This document shows, piece by piece, positions 8,634-18,094 of a DNA stretch of 64,000 nucleotides. The DNA is from Ancylobacter novellus DSM 506 (GTDB lineage Bacteria; Pseudomonadota; Alphaproteobacteria; Rhizobiales; Xanthobacteraceae): positions 3,968,001 through 4,032,000 of the forward strand of contig NC_014217.1 in the NCBI RefSeq assembly GCF_000092925.1. Reading direction: 5' to 3'. The first letter of the stretch is position 1. Each line of letters starts with the position of its first letter. The notes beneath the pieces are model-generated. The model searched no databases. It was not told the origin of the DNA and worked only from the letters and a program-made list of their open reading frames with translations. A program made the position numbers and the translations under genes.

Positions 8634-9560
8634 ATGCTCGAGGCCGAGCCGCACACCGTTGAGATTCCTTGCCGCGACGGCGTGGTGCTGGGCGGGCATT
8701 TCTGGCCCGGACGCCGGCGCGGCGCCGCCGGCGCGGTCGTCGTCAATCCCGCCACCGGCGTGCTCGCGCGCTATTATCACCTCTACGCCCGCTTCCTCGC
8801 CGGCCACGGCTTCGACGTGCTCACTTTCGATTATCGCGGCATCGGCGCCTCGCGTCCGGCGAGCCTGCGCGGTTCCGGCTATCGCTGGCGCGACTGGGGC
8901 GAGAAGGATGTCGACGCCGCGCTCGGCTTCATGGCGCGGCAGGCGCGCTCGGGCTCGCTCATGGTGGTCGGCCACAGCATTGGCGGCTTCCTGCCGGGAA
9001 TGGCCGAGAACGGCCGGCTGATCGCGCGCATGCTCACCGTCGGCGCGCAATATGCCTGGTGGCCGGACTATGCGCCGCGCCGGCGGCTGCCTCTGCTGCT
9101 GAAATGGCATGTCGCCATGCCGGCGGCGACCGCGTTGTACGGCTATTTTCCCGGAAGGCGGCTCGGCTGGCTGGAGGACCTGCCGGCCGGCGTGGCGCAT
9201 GAATGGAGCTTCCGCGGCCCCCGCTTCGAGACCAGCCATCCGCGCGCCGAGCGCGCCGACGTGCTGTTCCGCATGGCGAGCGTGCGGGCGGCGATCCTCG
9301 CCGTCTCGGTCACCGACGACGAGTTCGGCACCATCCCGGCGGTGCGCCGCGGGCTGCGCTACTACACCAATGCGGCCCGCACGCTGGTGCGGATCGCTCC
9401 GGCCGACTATGGCCGCGACGCCATCGGGCATTTCGAGCTGTTCCACGACAGCCACGCCGCCGGCTTCTGGCTCGACACGCTGATCTGGCTGCGCGACGGC
9501 CGCAACCCCTGGCCGCGTCAGGTGGTGGAAGCCGACGGGACGGGCCGGAGCGCGGTCTGA
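8634..9560 (+). CDS. Alpha/beta hydrolase (serine hydrolase)
   Basis: The 308-residue protein has a canonical alpha/beta-hydrolase layout: oxyanion region NPATGVLARYY near residue 38, TFDYRGIGAS near 64, nucleophile Ser115 in GHSIGG, acid Asp228 or Asp229 (SVTDDEFG) and His266 (IGHFELF). No signal peptide is seen, so it is likely cytoplasmic. It matches the uncharacterised 'predicted alpha/beta hydrolase' group (S33-like) of proteobacteria, whose substrates are mostly unknown. It follows the MFS gene by 128 bp and precedes the polysaccharide cassette by 139 bp, with no overlap that would tie it to either. Confidence 0.85.
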   Translation: MLEAEPHTVEIPCRDGVVLGGHFWPGRRRGAAGAVVVNPATGVLARYYHLYARFLAGHGFDVLTFDYRGIGASRPASLRGSGYRWRDWGEKDVDAALGFMARQARSGSLMVVGHSIGGFLPGMAENGRLIARMLTVGAQYAWWPDYAPRRRLPLLLKWHVAMPAATALYGYFPGRRLGWLEDLPAGVAHEWSFRGPRFETSHPRAERADVLFRMASVRAAILAVSVTDDEFGTIPAVRRGLRYYTNAARTLVRIAPADYGRDAIGHFELFHDSHAAGFWLDTLIWLRDGRNPWPRQVVEADGTGRSAV

Positions 9561-9699
9561 TGCCGGCATCGAGGCCCTGATTCTCAGCCGCCGCGTTCCG
9601 CACGAAAGCGTGAAGCCGGGTATTCCTACGGCGGCGTCGTTTGTTTATGGATGGTTCCTCAAGGGACACCAACCTCTCCAGCGGGGCCGCGCACCGTAC

Positions 9700-10638
9700 A
9701 TGAAGCTCATCATCCAGATCCCCTGCTACAACGAGGCGGAAACACTCGCCATCGCGCTGGCCGAACTGCCGCGTCAGGTCGAGGGCTTCGATGTCGTCGA
9801 GTGGCTGGTGATCGACGATGGCAGCAGCGACGACACGGCCGCCATCGCGCGCGCCAACGGCGTCGACCATGTCGTGCGCCACAGCGTCAATCTGGGCCTC
9901 GCCCGCGGCTTCATGACCGGGCTCAACGCCTGCCTGCGCCTCGGCGCCGACGTGATCGTCAACACCGACGCCGACAACCAGTACAACGCCGCCGACATTC
10001 CCGCCCTGGTCGCGCCGGTGCTGGAAGGGCGCGCGGACATCGTGGTCGGCGCGCGCCCCATCGCCACCATCGAGCATTTCTCGCCGGTCAAGAAGCTCTT
10101 GCAGAAGCTCGGCAGCTGGGTCGTCCGGGTGGCGAGCAAGACCGACATCCCCGACGCGCCGAGCGGCTTCCGCGCCATCTCGCGCGACGCGGCGCAGCAG
10201 CTCATCGTCTTCAACAACTACACCTACACGCTCGAGACCATCATCCAGGCCGGCCAGCGCGGCATCCCGATCGTCTCCGTGCCGGTGCGGGTGAACGGCG
10301 ACCTGCGCCCCTCGCGGCTGGTCAAGAGCATCCCGTCCTATCTGCGCCGCTCGATCGCGACGATCATCCGCATCTTCGTCATCTACCGGCCGTTCCGCTT
10401 CTTCGGCACCATCGGCGCGGTGCTCTTCGCGCTGGGCACGTTGATCGGCCTGCGCTTCGTGTGGTTCTTCCTGGAAGGCAGCGGCGAAGGCCACGTTCAG
10501 TCGCTCATCCTCGGCAGCATCCTGCTCGGCATGGGCTTCCAGACCATCTTGATCGCCTTCGTCGCCGACCTCCTGGCCGCCAATCGCCGGCTGATGGAAG
10601 AGGTGCGGTACGCGCAGAAGAAGCAGAGCCAGGCATAG
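9700..10638 (+). CDS. Polyprenyl-phosphate-type GT2 glycosyltransferase (DPM1/GtrB-like)
   Basis: The product is 312 residues from ATG 9700, the start that places the GT-A motif IIQIPCYNEAETL at residue 4. The nucleotide-sugar motif DAD is at 90-92 (NTDADNQYN). Two hydrophobic helices close the protein (about 230-253 and 270-290), as in GtrB/DPM enzymes that transfer a sugar to undecaprenyl or dolichyl phosphate at the inner membrane. A 30-residue upstream extension to ATG 9610 is open but does not look like the family. It heads a four-gene run (methyltransferase, flippase-like, large membrane protein) consistent with making, flipping and using a lipid-linked sugar. Confidence 0.9.
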   Translation: MKLIIQIPCYNEAETLAIALAELPRQVEGFDVVEWLVIDDGSSDDTAAIARANGVDHVVRHSVNLGLARGFMTGLNACLRLGADVIVNTDADNQYNAADIPALVAPVLEGRADIVVGARPIATIEHFSPVKKLLQKLGSWVVRVASKTDIPDAPSGFRAISRDAAQQLIVFNNYTYTLETIIQAGQRGIPIVSVPVRVNGDLRPSRLVKSIPSYLRRSIATIIRIFVIYRPFRFFGTIGAVLFALGTLIGLRFVWFFLEGSGEGHVQSLILGSILLGMGFQTILIAFVADLLAANRRLMEEVRYAQKKQSQA

Positions 10639-10666
10639 CCGGCCGGAACAGGACCAGACCGGACAG

Positions 10667-11311
10667 ATGAAGATCGCGGGCGGACTGAAGGAAGACGACA
10701 TCGCCATCGGCAATGTCTTCGACAAATACGGGTCGCGTAACCCCGTCGTGCGCTATCTGATGCAGGGCTTCTCCGACAGCCTGTCGGGCTTCGTCGGCAT
10801 GGCGGCGCCGAAGACGATCCACGAGGTCGGGTGCGGCGAGGGCTACTGGACCAACCAGTGGAACGCCATGGGCATAAAGGCCCGCGGCAGCGACTTCTCC
10901 TCGCAGGTCATCGACATGGCCCGCGCCAACGCGCAGACCATCGGCGTCCCCTCGGACATCTTCAGCGTCAAGAGCATCTATGAGCTGAAGGCGCCGGAGG
11001 ACAGCGCCGACCTCATCGTGTGCTGCGAGGTGATGGAGCATCTCGAGCAGCCGGAGGCGGCGCTGGAGACGCTGAAGGGGATCGTCACCGACCATCTCAT
11101 CATCAGCGTGCCGCGCGAACCGTTGTGGCGTGCGATGAACATGGCGCGCGGCAAGTACCTCACCTCGCTCGGCAATACCGAGGGTCACATCCAGCACTGG
11201 TCCAAGGCGGGGATCACCGGCCTGGTCTCGCGCTATTTCGACGTCATCGAGGTCCGCTCGCCCATCCCGTGGACGATGATGCTGTGCCGCGCCCGCAGCA
11301 CGCGCGGCTAG
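10667..11311 (+). CDS. Class I SAM-dependent methyltransferase
   Basis: These 214 residues contain the SAM-binding motif I HEVGCGEGYW near residue 48 and later motifs (DLIVCCEVMEHLEQPE) of the Methyltransf_11/ubiE-like fold. There is no signal peptide or membrane segment. It starts 28 bp after the GT2 gene and ends 10 bp before the flippase-like gene, so it is in the operon. The context suggests methylation of a sugar or lipid-linked intermediate, but the acceptor cannot be read from the sequence. Confidence 0.88.
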   Translation: MKIAGGLKEDDIAIGNVFDKYGSRNPVVRYLMQGFSDSLSGFVGMAAPKTIHEVGCGEGYWTNQWNAMGIKARGSDFSSQVIDMARANAQTIGVPSDIFSVKSIYELKAPEDSADLIVCCEVMEHLEQPEAALETLKGIVTDHLIISVPREPLWRAMNMARGKYLTSLGNTEGHIQHWSKAGITGLVSRYFDVIEVRSPIPWTMMLCRARSTRG

Positions 11312-11321
11312 CTGCGGGCCG

Positions 11322-12173
11322 ATGAAACGCCTGCTGCACTGGGCCGGCGGCGCCTTGGCGATCATCGGCGGCGTGTTCGTGGTCCTGCGCCTGCGCCAGC
11401 ACGCGGCCGGCATCGATTTCGAGCGGCTGACCGGCGCGCATCTGGCGGTGCTCGTCCTGCTCGCCATGGTCTATGGCGGCGCCAACACCTTCCTGGCGCT
11501 GGCCTGGCGCAACCTGCTCGCCTTCTGCCGGGAGACGACGACCCGGCGCTGGGCGATCTATGCCTATGGCAGCTCGCAGCTCGCCAAATACATCCCCGGC
11601 AACATCTTCCAGTTCGCCGGCCGCCTCGCCATCGGCATGGCGGACGGCTACGGAGGATGGGCGCTGGCGCGCTCGACGCTGTGGGAGCTCGGGCTCATCT
11701 CCGTCGCCGGGGCGATCTATGGCTGCCTGGCGCTGAACCTCGTCTTCAAGGACATTCCCACCTTCGCCAGCCTGCTCGCCTTCGCCCTCGCGCTGGCGGC
11801 TGCGATCGCGCTGTCCGCCCGCTTCCTCTCGCGCCACGTCGCCATCGCGCTGGGTGAGCAAGCGCTGTTCCTGGCGCTGTCGGGCGCGGTGTTCGTCGGC
11901 TGCCTCGTGATCGCCGCGCCGGAGATCGACGCCGCGCCCGGACGGCTGGTGGCGGTGGCCGGCGCCTTCGTGCTGTCGTGGCTGGTCGGGCTGGTGACGC
12001 CCGGCGCCCCCGCCGGCCTCGGCGTGCGCGAGGCGGTGCTGCTGGTGCTGCTCGCCGGCATCGGCACCGAGCCGGAGGTGCTGCTGGCGGTCCTGCTCGG
12101 ACGCATTGTCAACGTGGTCGGCGATGCGCTTTTCTTCGGCGTGGGAACGGCGTTGGGGCGCATGCGGAAATGA
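11322..12173 (+). CDS. Flippase-like integral membrane protein (LPG-synthase TM / UPF0104)
   Basis: The product is 283 residues with seven to eight hydrophobic helices and family signatures: SSQLAKYIPGNIFQFAGR near residue 85, PGAPAGLGVREAVLL near 225 and a closing GRIVNVVGD. These mark the membrane domain shared by MprF-type proteins and AglD-like accessory proteins, widespread beside polyprenyl-phosphate glycosyltransferases. In such cassettes it is usually proposed to translocate the lipid-linked sugar. Its stop overlaps the ATG of the next gene (ATGA at 12170-12173), indicating coupled translation. Confidence 0.88.
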   Translation: MKRLLHWAGGALAIIGGVFVVLRLRQHAAGIDFERLTGAHLAVLVLLAMVYGGANTFLALAWRNLLAFCRETTTRRWAIYAYGSSQLAKYIPGNIFQFAGRLAIGMADGYGGWALARSTLWELGLISVAGAIYGCLALNLVFKDIPTFASLLAFALALAAAIALSARFLSRHVAIALGEQALFLALSGAVFVGCLVIAAPEIDAAPGRLVAVAGAFVLSWLVGLVTPGAPAGLGVREAVLLVLLAGIGTEPEVLLAVLLGRIVNVVGDALFFGVGTALGRMRK

Positions 12174-14392
12174 ACGGGCCAATACCGAAACTGACGATCG
12201 GCGTTTATCTGGCGCTCCTCCCTGCGCTGGCGCTCGCATGGACGCTATACGGAGCCTTGCCCGGCATCGCCGTACCGACCCTTGGCCAGGCCGTATGGGC
12301 CTCCGGCTTTTCGCTGTCCTTTGCCGACAGTTTTCCGCCGAGCCTTTTCGCCGTTCATTTCGGCGCGCCCGAGCCGGCATCGATCGCCTTCGGGCTCGCC
12401 GGTGCCTATCCTGCCGCACTGTTCATCGCAGCGGGGATGCACCCTGCCGATGCCTATTCCGCGATGACGGCCTTCTGGATCACCGTCGCCTTTCTGTCGG
12501 CCTGGCGGATCGCGCTTCGCCTGCAGCTCGGCCCCTATCTCGCCATTCTCGCCGCTCTCCTCTGGATCAGCATGCCGGTCGGCTGGAGACATACCGGCTT
12601 CTCGATGGTCTCGATCGGCATCGCCTTGCTGCCGTTCTATTTCCTCGCCGTCGTGCGGCTGGTCTTTCCGTTCGATCGCGAGATCCGGGGACGGATCGGC
12701 ATCGCCGCCTTCTATCTCGCCGCCTGCTTCGTCGCCGTGTTCATGGACGGCTACACCTTCATGATGTTCGCGGTCGGCGCGGGCCTGTTCCTGCTCGGCG
12801 CATTCATCGCCATGCCGGAGTGCAGGAGATATCTCCTGCTGTTCGGCGCGCCTCTTCACGCGGGCTCGTTCATCCTGGCCTACCTCGCCTATGTCGCCTA
12901 TATCGGCAAGCCGCAGTTCGAACCCGCGTCCATTCCCTTCTTCAGGGGTTGGGGTGCCGACGTCACCTTCTTCCTCTGGCCGTCGAGGGGCGTCCTGTGG
13001 ATATGGGACATGCTCGGGCTGAGCGAGGCGCGCACGTCTGCGCGCTATTTCGGCGATGCCTCGGTCTGGATCACCACCTTCATCCTGCCGGTGGCGGTCG
13101 TCGGTGTCGCGGCATGGTTCGTGACCCGATCGAAAGGATGGGTCGCGACGGCGATCCTGCTGATTGCTCTGTTCGGCCTCTATATGTCGCTCGGACCCTC
13201 GCTCAAATTCGCCTCCGTCCGGCCGCCGGACATGTCCGTCGACCAGGCGCTCATGCCGGGCAATCTGGCGATCGGCTCGACCGGAAGCGCCATTCTGTCG
13301 AAGAACGTTCCCGGCTTCCGAAACATGCGCGCCTCCTACCGCTGGGTTGCGCTGGCATTCTTCGGCTTCTGGATGCTCACGGTGCTGCTGATGGCGCACC
13401 TCGCCAAGGGCCGGCGCCCCTTCTTCGCGATCCTGCTCGCGGGGCTGCTGATCGTCGGCAACCTCCCGCATCCGCTGAGATACTGGCGGGAGACAACCAC
13501 AAACCGCGCGAGCTTCATGGCGATCGACCGTGATCTGGTCACGGATATGCGCCAGACGCTCCGGCCGGGCGAGATGGTGGCCTTCCTGCCCTATGGGAAT
13601 GACTTCTTCGTCAACTATCTCGCGCCCTCGGTCGGCGTCCGCAGCTACAACATCGGCGGCGACAAGAACCTATCTCTCGCACGGCGAGAGTGGCCGCCGG
13701 TCATGCGCCGGTTTTCGGCAGGCGAGCTCGACGCGGATTTTGCCCGCCGTGTCCTGCTGCTGCTTGCAAGAAGGGAGGCCGACGCGGTCGTGCTCCCTTA
13801 TATCGATCTGCTGTGGGCTGCCCATTCGTGGCCGAGCCCGCCCGTGTTCCGCGAGAGCATGGAATCCATCCTCGAGGAGCTTGCGAGCACGGGATTGCTG
13901 ACCGTCGACAAGCGGGACAACTATGCCGTGGTCAGGCTCGCTCCCGCCTTCGCCGCCGCTGCCGACCAGCAGGCGCTGAATGACAGCATCCGCCGGCTGC
14001 GCTGGAACGCTCCGGATTCCCTAGGCACCGACAGCTTCAATGCGCAGACGCCCCACCAGGTCGGCGAACTGACGGCAGGCACGCTCCGCACCACCAGCCA
14101 GACGGGATTCCTCTACCATGGTCCGTATCTCCCGGCCGAAGCCGGCACGTATCGCCTGACGGTCAAGGGCACGCTTGAAACGCCGGCGGGAGCCTGGATC
14201 GATGTGACCTCGTCAAAGGGCACCATCAATCACGGCCGTTTCCCCATCACCCGTCACGGTGCAGCCAGCGGCTTGATACTCGACGAGACGGTACAGCTCG
14301 CCGGTTCTGCAGCTGACGTCGAAATCCGGCTCTGGGTAAGCGATCAAACCGACCTGACCCTTACGGGCTACCGCTTCGAGAAGGCGGACTGA
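12170..14392 (+). CDS. Large multi-pass membrane protein, probable GT-C-type glycosyltransferase
   Basis: This 740-residue protein has about eleven to twelve hydrophobic helices in residues 10-440, then a ~300-residue soluble C-terminal part that would face the periplasm and ends in a beta-rich carbohydrate-module-like stretch (about 620-740: TAGTLRTTSQTGFLYHGPYL, then GTYRLTVKGTL). The shape resembles GT-C sugar transferases and YfhO-like proteins, but I cannot point to a certain catalytic Asp motif. Coupled to the flippase-like gene, it is the best candidate for the enzyme that uses the flipped lipid-linked sugar to decorate a surface glycan. Its end overlaps the convergent triple-GT gene by 25 bp. 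Confidence 0.75.
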   Translation: MNGPIPKLTIGVYLALLPALALAWTLYGALPGIAVPTLGQAVWASGFSLSFADSFPPSLFAVHFGAPEPASIAFGLAGAYPAALFIAAGMHPADAYSAMTAFWITVAFLSAWRIALRLQLGPYLAILAALLWISMPVGWRHTGFSMVSIGIALLPFYFLAVVRLVFPFDREIRGRIGIAAFYLAACFVAVFMDGYTFMMFAVGAGLFLLGAFIAMPECRRYLLLFGAPLHAGSFILAYLAYVAYIGKPQFEPASIPFFRGWGADVTFFLWPSRGVLWIWDMLGLSEARTSARYFGDASVWITTFILPVAVVGVAAWFVTRSKGWVATAILLIALFGLYMSLGPSLKFASVRPPDMSVDQALMPGNLAIGSTGSAILSKNVPGFRNMRASYRWVALAFFGFWMLTVLLMAHLAKGRRPFFAILLAGLLIVGNLPHPLRYWRETTTNRASFMAIDRDLVTDMRQTLRPGEMVAFLPYGNDFFVNYLAPSVGVRSYNIGGDKNLSLARREWPPVMRRFSAGELDADFARRVLLLLARREADAVVLPYIDLLWAAHSWPSPPVFRESMESILEELASTGLLTVDKRDNYAVVRLAPAFAAAADQQALNDSIRRLRWNAPDSLGTDSFNAQTPHQVGELTAGTLRTTSQTGFLYHGPYLPAEAGTYRLTVKGTLETPAGAWIDVTSSKGTINHGRFPITRHGAASGLILDETVQLAGSAADVEIRLWVSDQTDLTLTGYRFEKAD

Positions 14393-17300
14393 CAAGCGGT
14401 TTGCGGCGCGGATTCAACCTCCACCCCTACCGCGCGCAGCAACTGCCCGGCGCTGTCCTGCCAGGTGAGCCACGGCATCGCGTCGGAGCGGACATGCCGT
14501 CCCTCGCGGAAAGCAGCAAGCCAGAGCTCGATCGCCTGCGCGAGAGCCTCCGGCGCCTCGCCGTCGAAATAGGCGGCGTGCACGCCGGCGATCTCGCGGA
14601 ACACCGGCAGGCCGCGGGCAAGGATGGGCAGCTTGTGCTGCGCCGCCTCGATCAGCGGCAATCCGAAACCCTCGCCCTCGCTGGCGGCGATGAGGCAGCT
14701 ACTGGCGGCATAGAGGCGTTCGAGATATTCGTCGCTGACCTCGTCCGGCCAGAACAGGCGGCGCCCAAGCTCGGGGTGTCGTCGCAGCCGGTCGATGAGG
14801 TCGCCCATGGTCCATCCGGGCTTGCCGACGATCACCAGATTGACGTCGATCCCCTTGGCCCACAGCGCCTCGAAGGCGGCGAGAGTCTGCCCGTAGCCCT
14901 TGCGCGGTTCCACCGTGCCGACCGCGAGGAAGGTGGGGCATCGCTTAAGCCGGGCGAGCACGTCTTCGGCATCCGCCGGAAGGCCGCGGGTCGGCGCGGA
15001 GTTCGTCACGTCGGCGCCGAGATGGAACCAGCCGATCTCCAGCGGAACCTTGCGCGCCGGCCCGCTCTCGACCATCCAGGCGGCGAGATCGTCGGCGACG
15101 GCCCTGGAGATGCAGATGGCGCCGTCGAGCGAGGCCACCATCGAGAGCCATTTCACGAACCAGCGCGTGTCGCTGTTGAAGTGCTGCGGCATGCGCACGG
15201 GCAGGAGATCGTACACGACGTGCACGACCTTCACCCCCATGGCGCGCATGCGGTCGACCTCGGCCTGCGCGAATTCATCCCTGAAGGCATCGAGATCGAG
15301 CCCCAGGAAAACATCGCCCGGGAAAGCATCGATCGGCTCTTCCGGCAGCGAGGTCTTCGCGATGCAACCCAGCGTCTCGGAGAATCGCAGGGCGACGACA
15401 TATTGGCCCTCGGCCGCCCGACGCACAGGTACGACCGAGAACGAGGCATGGGATCGCGACAGCAGCGCCTGCACGATGGCGCGCGTGACGCGCTGGATCC
15501 CCGTCCGCGCGTCCAGCTCGGCAATGTAGCTGACGTCGATGAACAGGGATGGCCTGCGCGGCCGCGGCGGGAAGCTCGAGGCGAGCGCGGACGCCAGCGC
15601 TCGATCGTGCCCCGCCTCGGGACGAGACGGCGCCAGCCGATCGGTCAGGCCGAGAACCGCGCGCCGGAGCGGCGTATTGAAGGCTTCGATGGCGTCCCGG
15701 TACATCCGTGCGGCGCGGGGCGGCGCGTGCCGGTCCGCGATCAGCGCGCGGGCCGCCGCGCCGAGGCGCTGGCGCAGATCGGGTGCCTCCGCAAGGCGAA
15801 CGAGGGCCTTCGCCAGGTCTGGGATCTCGAACTGATCGGGAATGAGCCAAACCGCATCGGCGTCGAGTTCCGCCATGGCGCCGTTGGCATTGGCGATGAG
15901 CGGCAGTCCGTGCCTCATGCAGTCGAGCGCGGCAGCGGAGGTCTCGCCACGCGACATGGTTCGCAGCTGCACGGCGATATCGGCCGCCTGCTGGTAGCGA
16001 TGATAGGTGTCCGCATCGACCCAGCCGGTGACCTCGACCTGGTTCTTCAGGCCGAACGTGCGGCTCAACTGCTCGACGCGATGGCTGTAGGCTTCGCCCG
16101 CGCGGCCGACGAGGACCAGCTTCGCCCGGGGACCGAGCTTTGCGACGGCCGAGGCGAAGGCCTCGACGAGCTCAACCGTCAGCTTGTTCGGGGTGACGTC
16201 GCCGAACGAACAGATGACCAGCTGATCATCCGCCAGTCCGAGCTGGCGCCGCGCCTCCAGGCGGGCGGCGTCATCGCCGTCGGCCGATCGGCGCAGCAAC
16301 GGGACGACGGCCCAGTCGCGGGCGGCGTCGGCGCCGTACCATTGTTCGGCCAGCCGCTTCGACCATTCGCTGTGGACGATGATGCCCGCCGCATTCTGCA
16401 GGACGGAAAGATTGCCCGGAAAGGTCCAGACGCCGTGCTCTTCGCTGTCGGGGCGGGCGAGCGCGGCCAATCCCTCGACGCCATGGCTGTGCAGCACCGA
16501 CTGCATCCAGTTGTTCATGCCCCGGTACATCTGGATGCCAGACAGGAAGAAATCATGGAGGACGAGGACGCCGGGAATGGTCTCCAGCAACTCGAACATG
16601 TGCTCGTGGAACGGCGAATTGCCGAAATGATAGAGGATGCGATCGAACCGGCCGGCATTTCGGCGGAACCAGCCGACGTTCCGGACGGGCAGGTTTTCGA
16701 CGATCCAGGGATCCGAAACGTCGTCCTGGCTGACGACCACCTCGATCTCGTAATGCTCCGCCAGCGCCGGAAGCAGGTCGGCGCTGTAATCGGCGATACC
16801 GGACCGCTCCGGCGGCAGCGGCGAGATGAAGGCGAGGCGAGGCTTGCCGGGCGAGGCATCCGGCAGCGGCTGTCCGCGCGTCCCGAAGGAGGCTTCCAGC
16901 GCCTCGATGGCACGGATGGCCGTCGCATCCCAGTTGAAGTGCCTCGCCTGCGACAGCCCATGGGCTTCCAGCCGAACGCGATAGGCGTCGTCGGTCAGGA
17001 CCCGCTCGATCTTCGCCGCGATATCGGCCTCGTCGCGCGGATCGAACAGCGCCTCGTCGCAGCCGACGACCTCGGGAAGGCTCGACGTGTTGGACGCGAT
17101 CACCGCCCGGCCGCACTGCATCGCCTCCAGCGCCGGCAGGCCGAAGCCTTCATGCAGGCTCGGGAACACGAAGGCCTTGCAGCCATTGTAGAGGACGGCC
17201 AGATCCTCGTCCGGCACGAAGCCGGTCATGACGAGCGACGATTCGGGCAGTCCCACGGAAGCGGCGAGCGCGGTCAACCGCTTCCTGTCGTGCGCGCTCG

Positions 17301-18093
17301 CCTTGCAGACGATGGCGAGCTGATGCGCCTGTCGCACCGGGCCGGGCAGGTGGGCGAAGGCGCGGATCAGCCCTTCGATGTTCTTCCGGGGATCGATGCC
17401 GCCCGTGTACATCAGGTAGTCCCGCGACAGGGAATATCCCTGCCGAAGAAGCTCCCGGTCCTGCGGCGAGACAGCGGCCTGCCGGAACTGCGTCCCGGCG
17501 GCGGTGGAGATGTTCGCGACGCGCTGCCGGTCCCAGCCCAGCGCCGTCACGGCCTCCTCGGCGGCCGACTGCGAGATCGAGAGGAGCTGGTCGGCACGTC
17601 GAAGATGCCCGAGCTTCTCGTGGTACCACGCGCGCACCACGTCGTTCGCGAGGTAGACCTTCTCGTTGAGCAGCGGGATCAGGTCGTACAGCACGACCGC
17701 CGTCGGCAGTGGAACCAGCCGCCCGACACTGGTGACGACATCGTCGCCCAGCCCCTCGAACAGGCTTGTCACCAGCACCGCATCCGGCTCCAGCGATGCC
17801 AGAAACGCCTCGCGGAGCAGCTCCGCATCCTGCCGGCGCCGTTCATTGGCCGTCTCGTGCCAGGCCAGCGGGCCGGGGGCCGTCCAGACGCGGATCGCCT
17901 CGCGCGGAAGCACCCCGTCGAACGCCGCGCGGATATCCTCGATCGTGTCGCGGAAATGACCGTTGAGCGCGATCAGTACCTCGTGCTCGCCGCGATGGCG
18001 GGCGATGCCGAGCGCGAGTTCGAGCGAATAGCGGCCGATGCCGCGACGGCAATTGTCGCCCTGGGCGCCCTGTAGGTCGATGACGATGCGCAC
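14368..18093 (-). CDS. Three-module GT4-type glycosyltransferase, 1241 residues
   Basis: GTG 18093 is the start: GGAGG lies just upstream and it sits two bases past the stop of the FkbM gene. Three glycosyltransferase modules follow in tandem. Module 1 is about residues 1-405, with the GT4 donor motif HEGFGLPALEAM near 315. Module 2 is about 415-800, opening with LAFISPLPPERSGIADYSAD and with a less canonical donor motif near 718 (SRGETSAAALDCMRHG). Module 3 is about 848-1241, opening with SLFIDVSYIAELDARTGIQR and with EGEGFGLPLIEAAQ. Tandem GT4 domains are known in WbdA-type polymannosyltransferases that build O-chain repeats. With mannose-nucleotide genes next door, assembly of a mannose or deoxymannose oligosaccharide is a reasonable inference. 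It is cytoplasmic. Confidence 0.88.
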   Translation of the reverse strand: MRIVIDLQGAQGDNCRRGIGRYSLELALGIARHRGEHEVLIALNGHFRDTIEDIRAAFDGVLPREAIRVWTAPGPLAWHETANERRRQDAELLREAFLASLEPDAVLVTSLFEGLGDDVVTSVGRLVPLPTAVVLYDLIPLLNEKVYLANDVVRAWYHEKLGHLRRADQLLSISQSAAEEAVTALGWDRQRVANISTAAGTQFRQAAVSPQDRELLRQGYSLSRDYLMYTGGIDPRKNIEGLIRAFAHLPGPVRQAHQLAIVCKASAHDRKRLTALAASVGLPESSLVMTGFVPDEDLAVLYNGCKAFVFPSLHEGFGLPALEAMQCGRAVIASNTSSLPEVVGCDEALFDPRDEADIAAKIERVLTDDAYRVRLEAHGLSQARHFNWDATAIRAIEALEASFGTRGQPLPDASPGKPRLAFISPLPPERSGIADYSADLLPALAEHYEIEVVVSQDDVSDPWIVENLPVRNVGWFRRNAGRFDRILYHFGNSPFHEHMFELLETIPGVLVLHDFFLSGIQMYRGMNNWMQSVLHSHGVEGLAALARPDSEEHGVWTFPGNLSVLQNAAGIIVHSEWSKRLAEQWYGADAARDWAVVPLLRRSADGDDAARLEARRQLGLADDQLVICSFGDVTPNKLTVELVEAFASAVAKLGPRAKLVLVGRAGEAYSHRVEQLSRTFGLKNQVEVTGWVDADTYHRYQQAADIAVQLRTMSRGETSAAALDCMRHGLPLIANANGAMAELDADAVWLIPDQFEIPDLAKALVRLAEAPDLRQRLGAAARALIADRHAPPRAARMYRDAIEAFNTPLRRAVLGLTDRLAPSRPEAGHDRALASALASSFPPRPRRPSLFIDVSYIAELDARTGIQRVTRAIVQALLSRSHASFSVVPVRRAAEGQYVVALRFSETLGCIAKTSLPEEPIDAFPGDVFLGLDLDAFRDEFAQAEVDRMRAMGVKVVHVVYDLLPVRMPQHFNSDTRWFVKWLSMVASLDGAICISRAVADDLAAWMVESGPARKVPLEIGWFHLGADVTNSAPTRGLPADAEDVLARLKRCPTFLAVGTVEPRKGYGQTLAAFEALWAKGIDVNLVIVGKPGWTMGDLIDRLRRHPELGRRLFWPDEVSDEYLERLYAASSCLIAASEGEGFGLPLIEAAQHKLPILARGLPVFREIAGVHAAYFDGEAPEALAQAIELWLAAFREGRHVRSDAMPWLTWQDSAGQLLRAVGVEVESAPQTACQSAFSKR

Positions 18094-18094
18094 G

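Noticed and set aside
14401..18075. 1224-codon open frame on the + strand antisense to the triple-GT gene
   Set aside because: High GC gives long antisense frames. Its composition is Arg/Gly/Ala-rich with no domain, and the - strand gene shows three clear GT modules.
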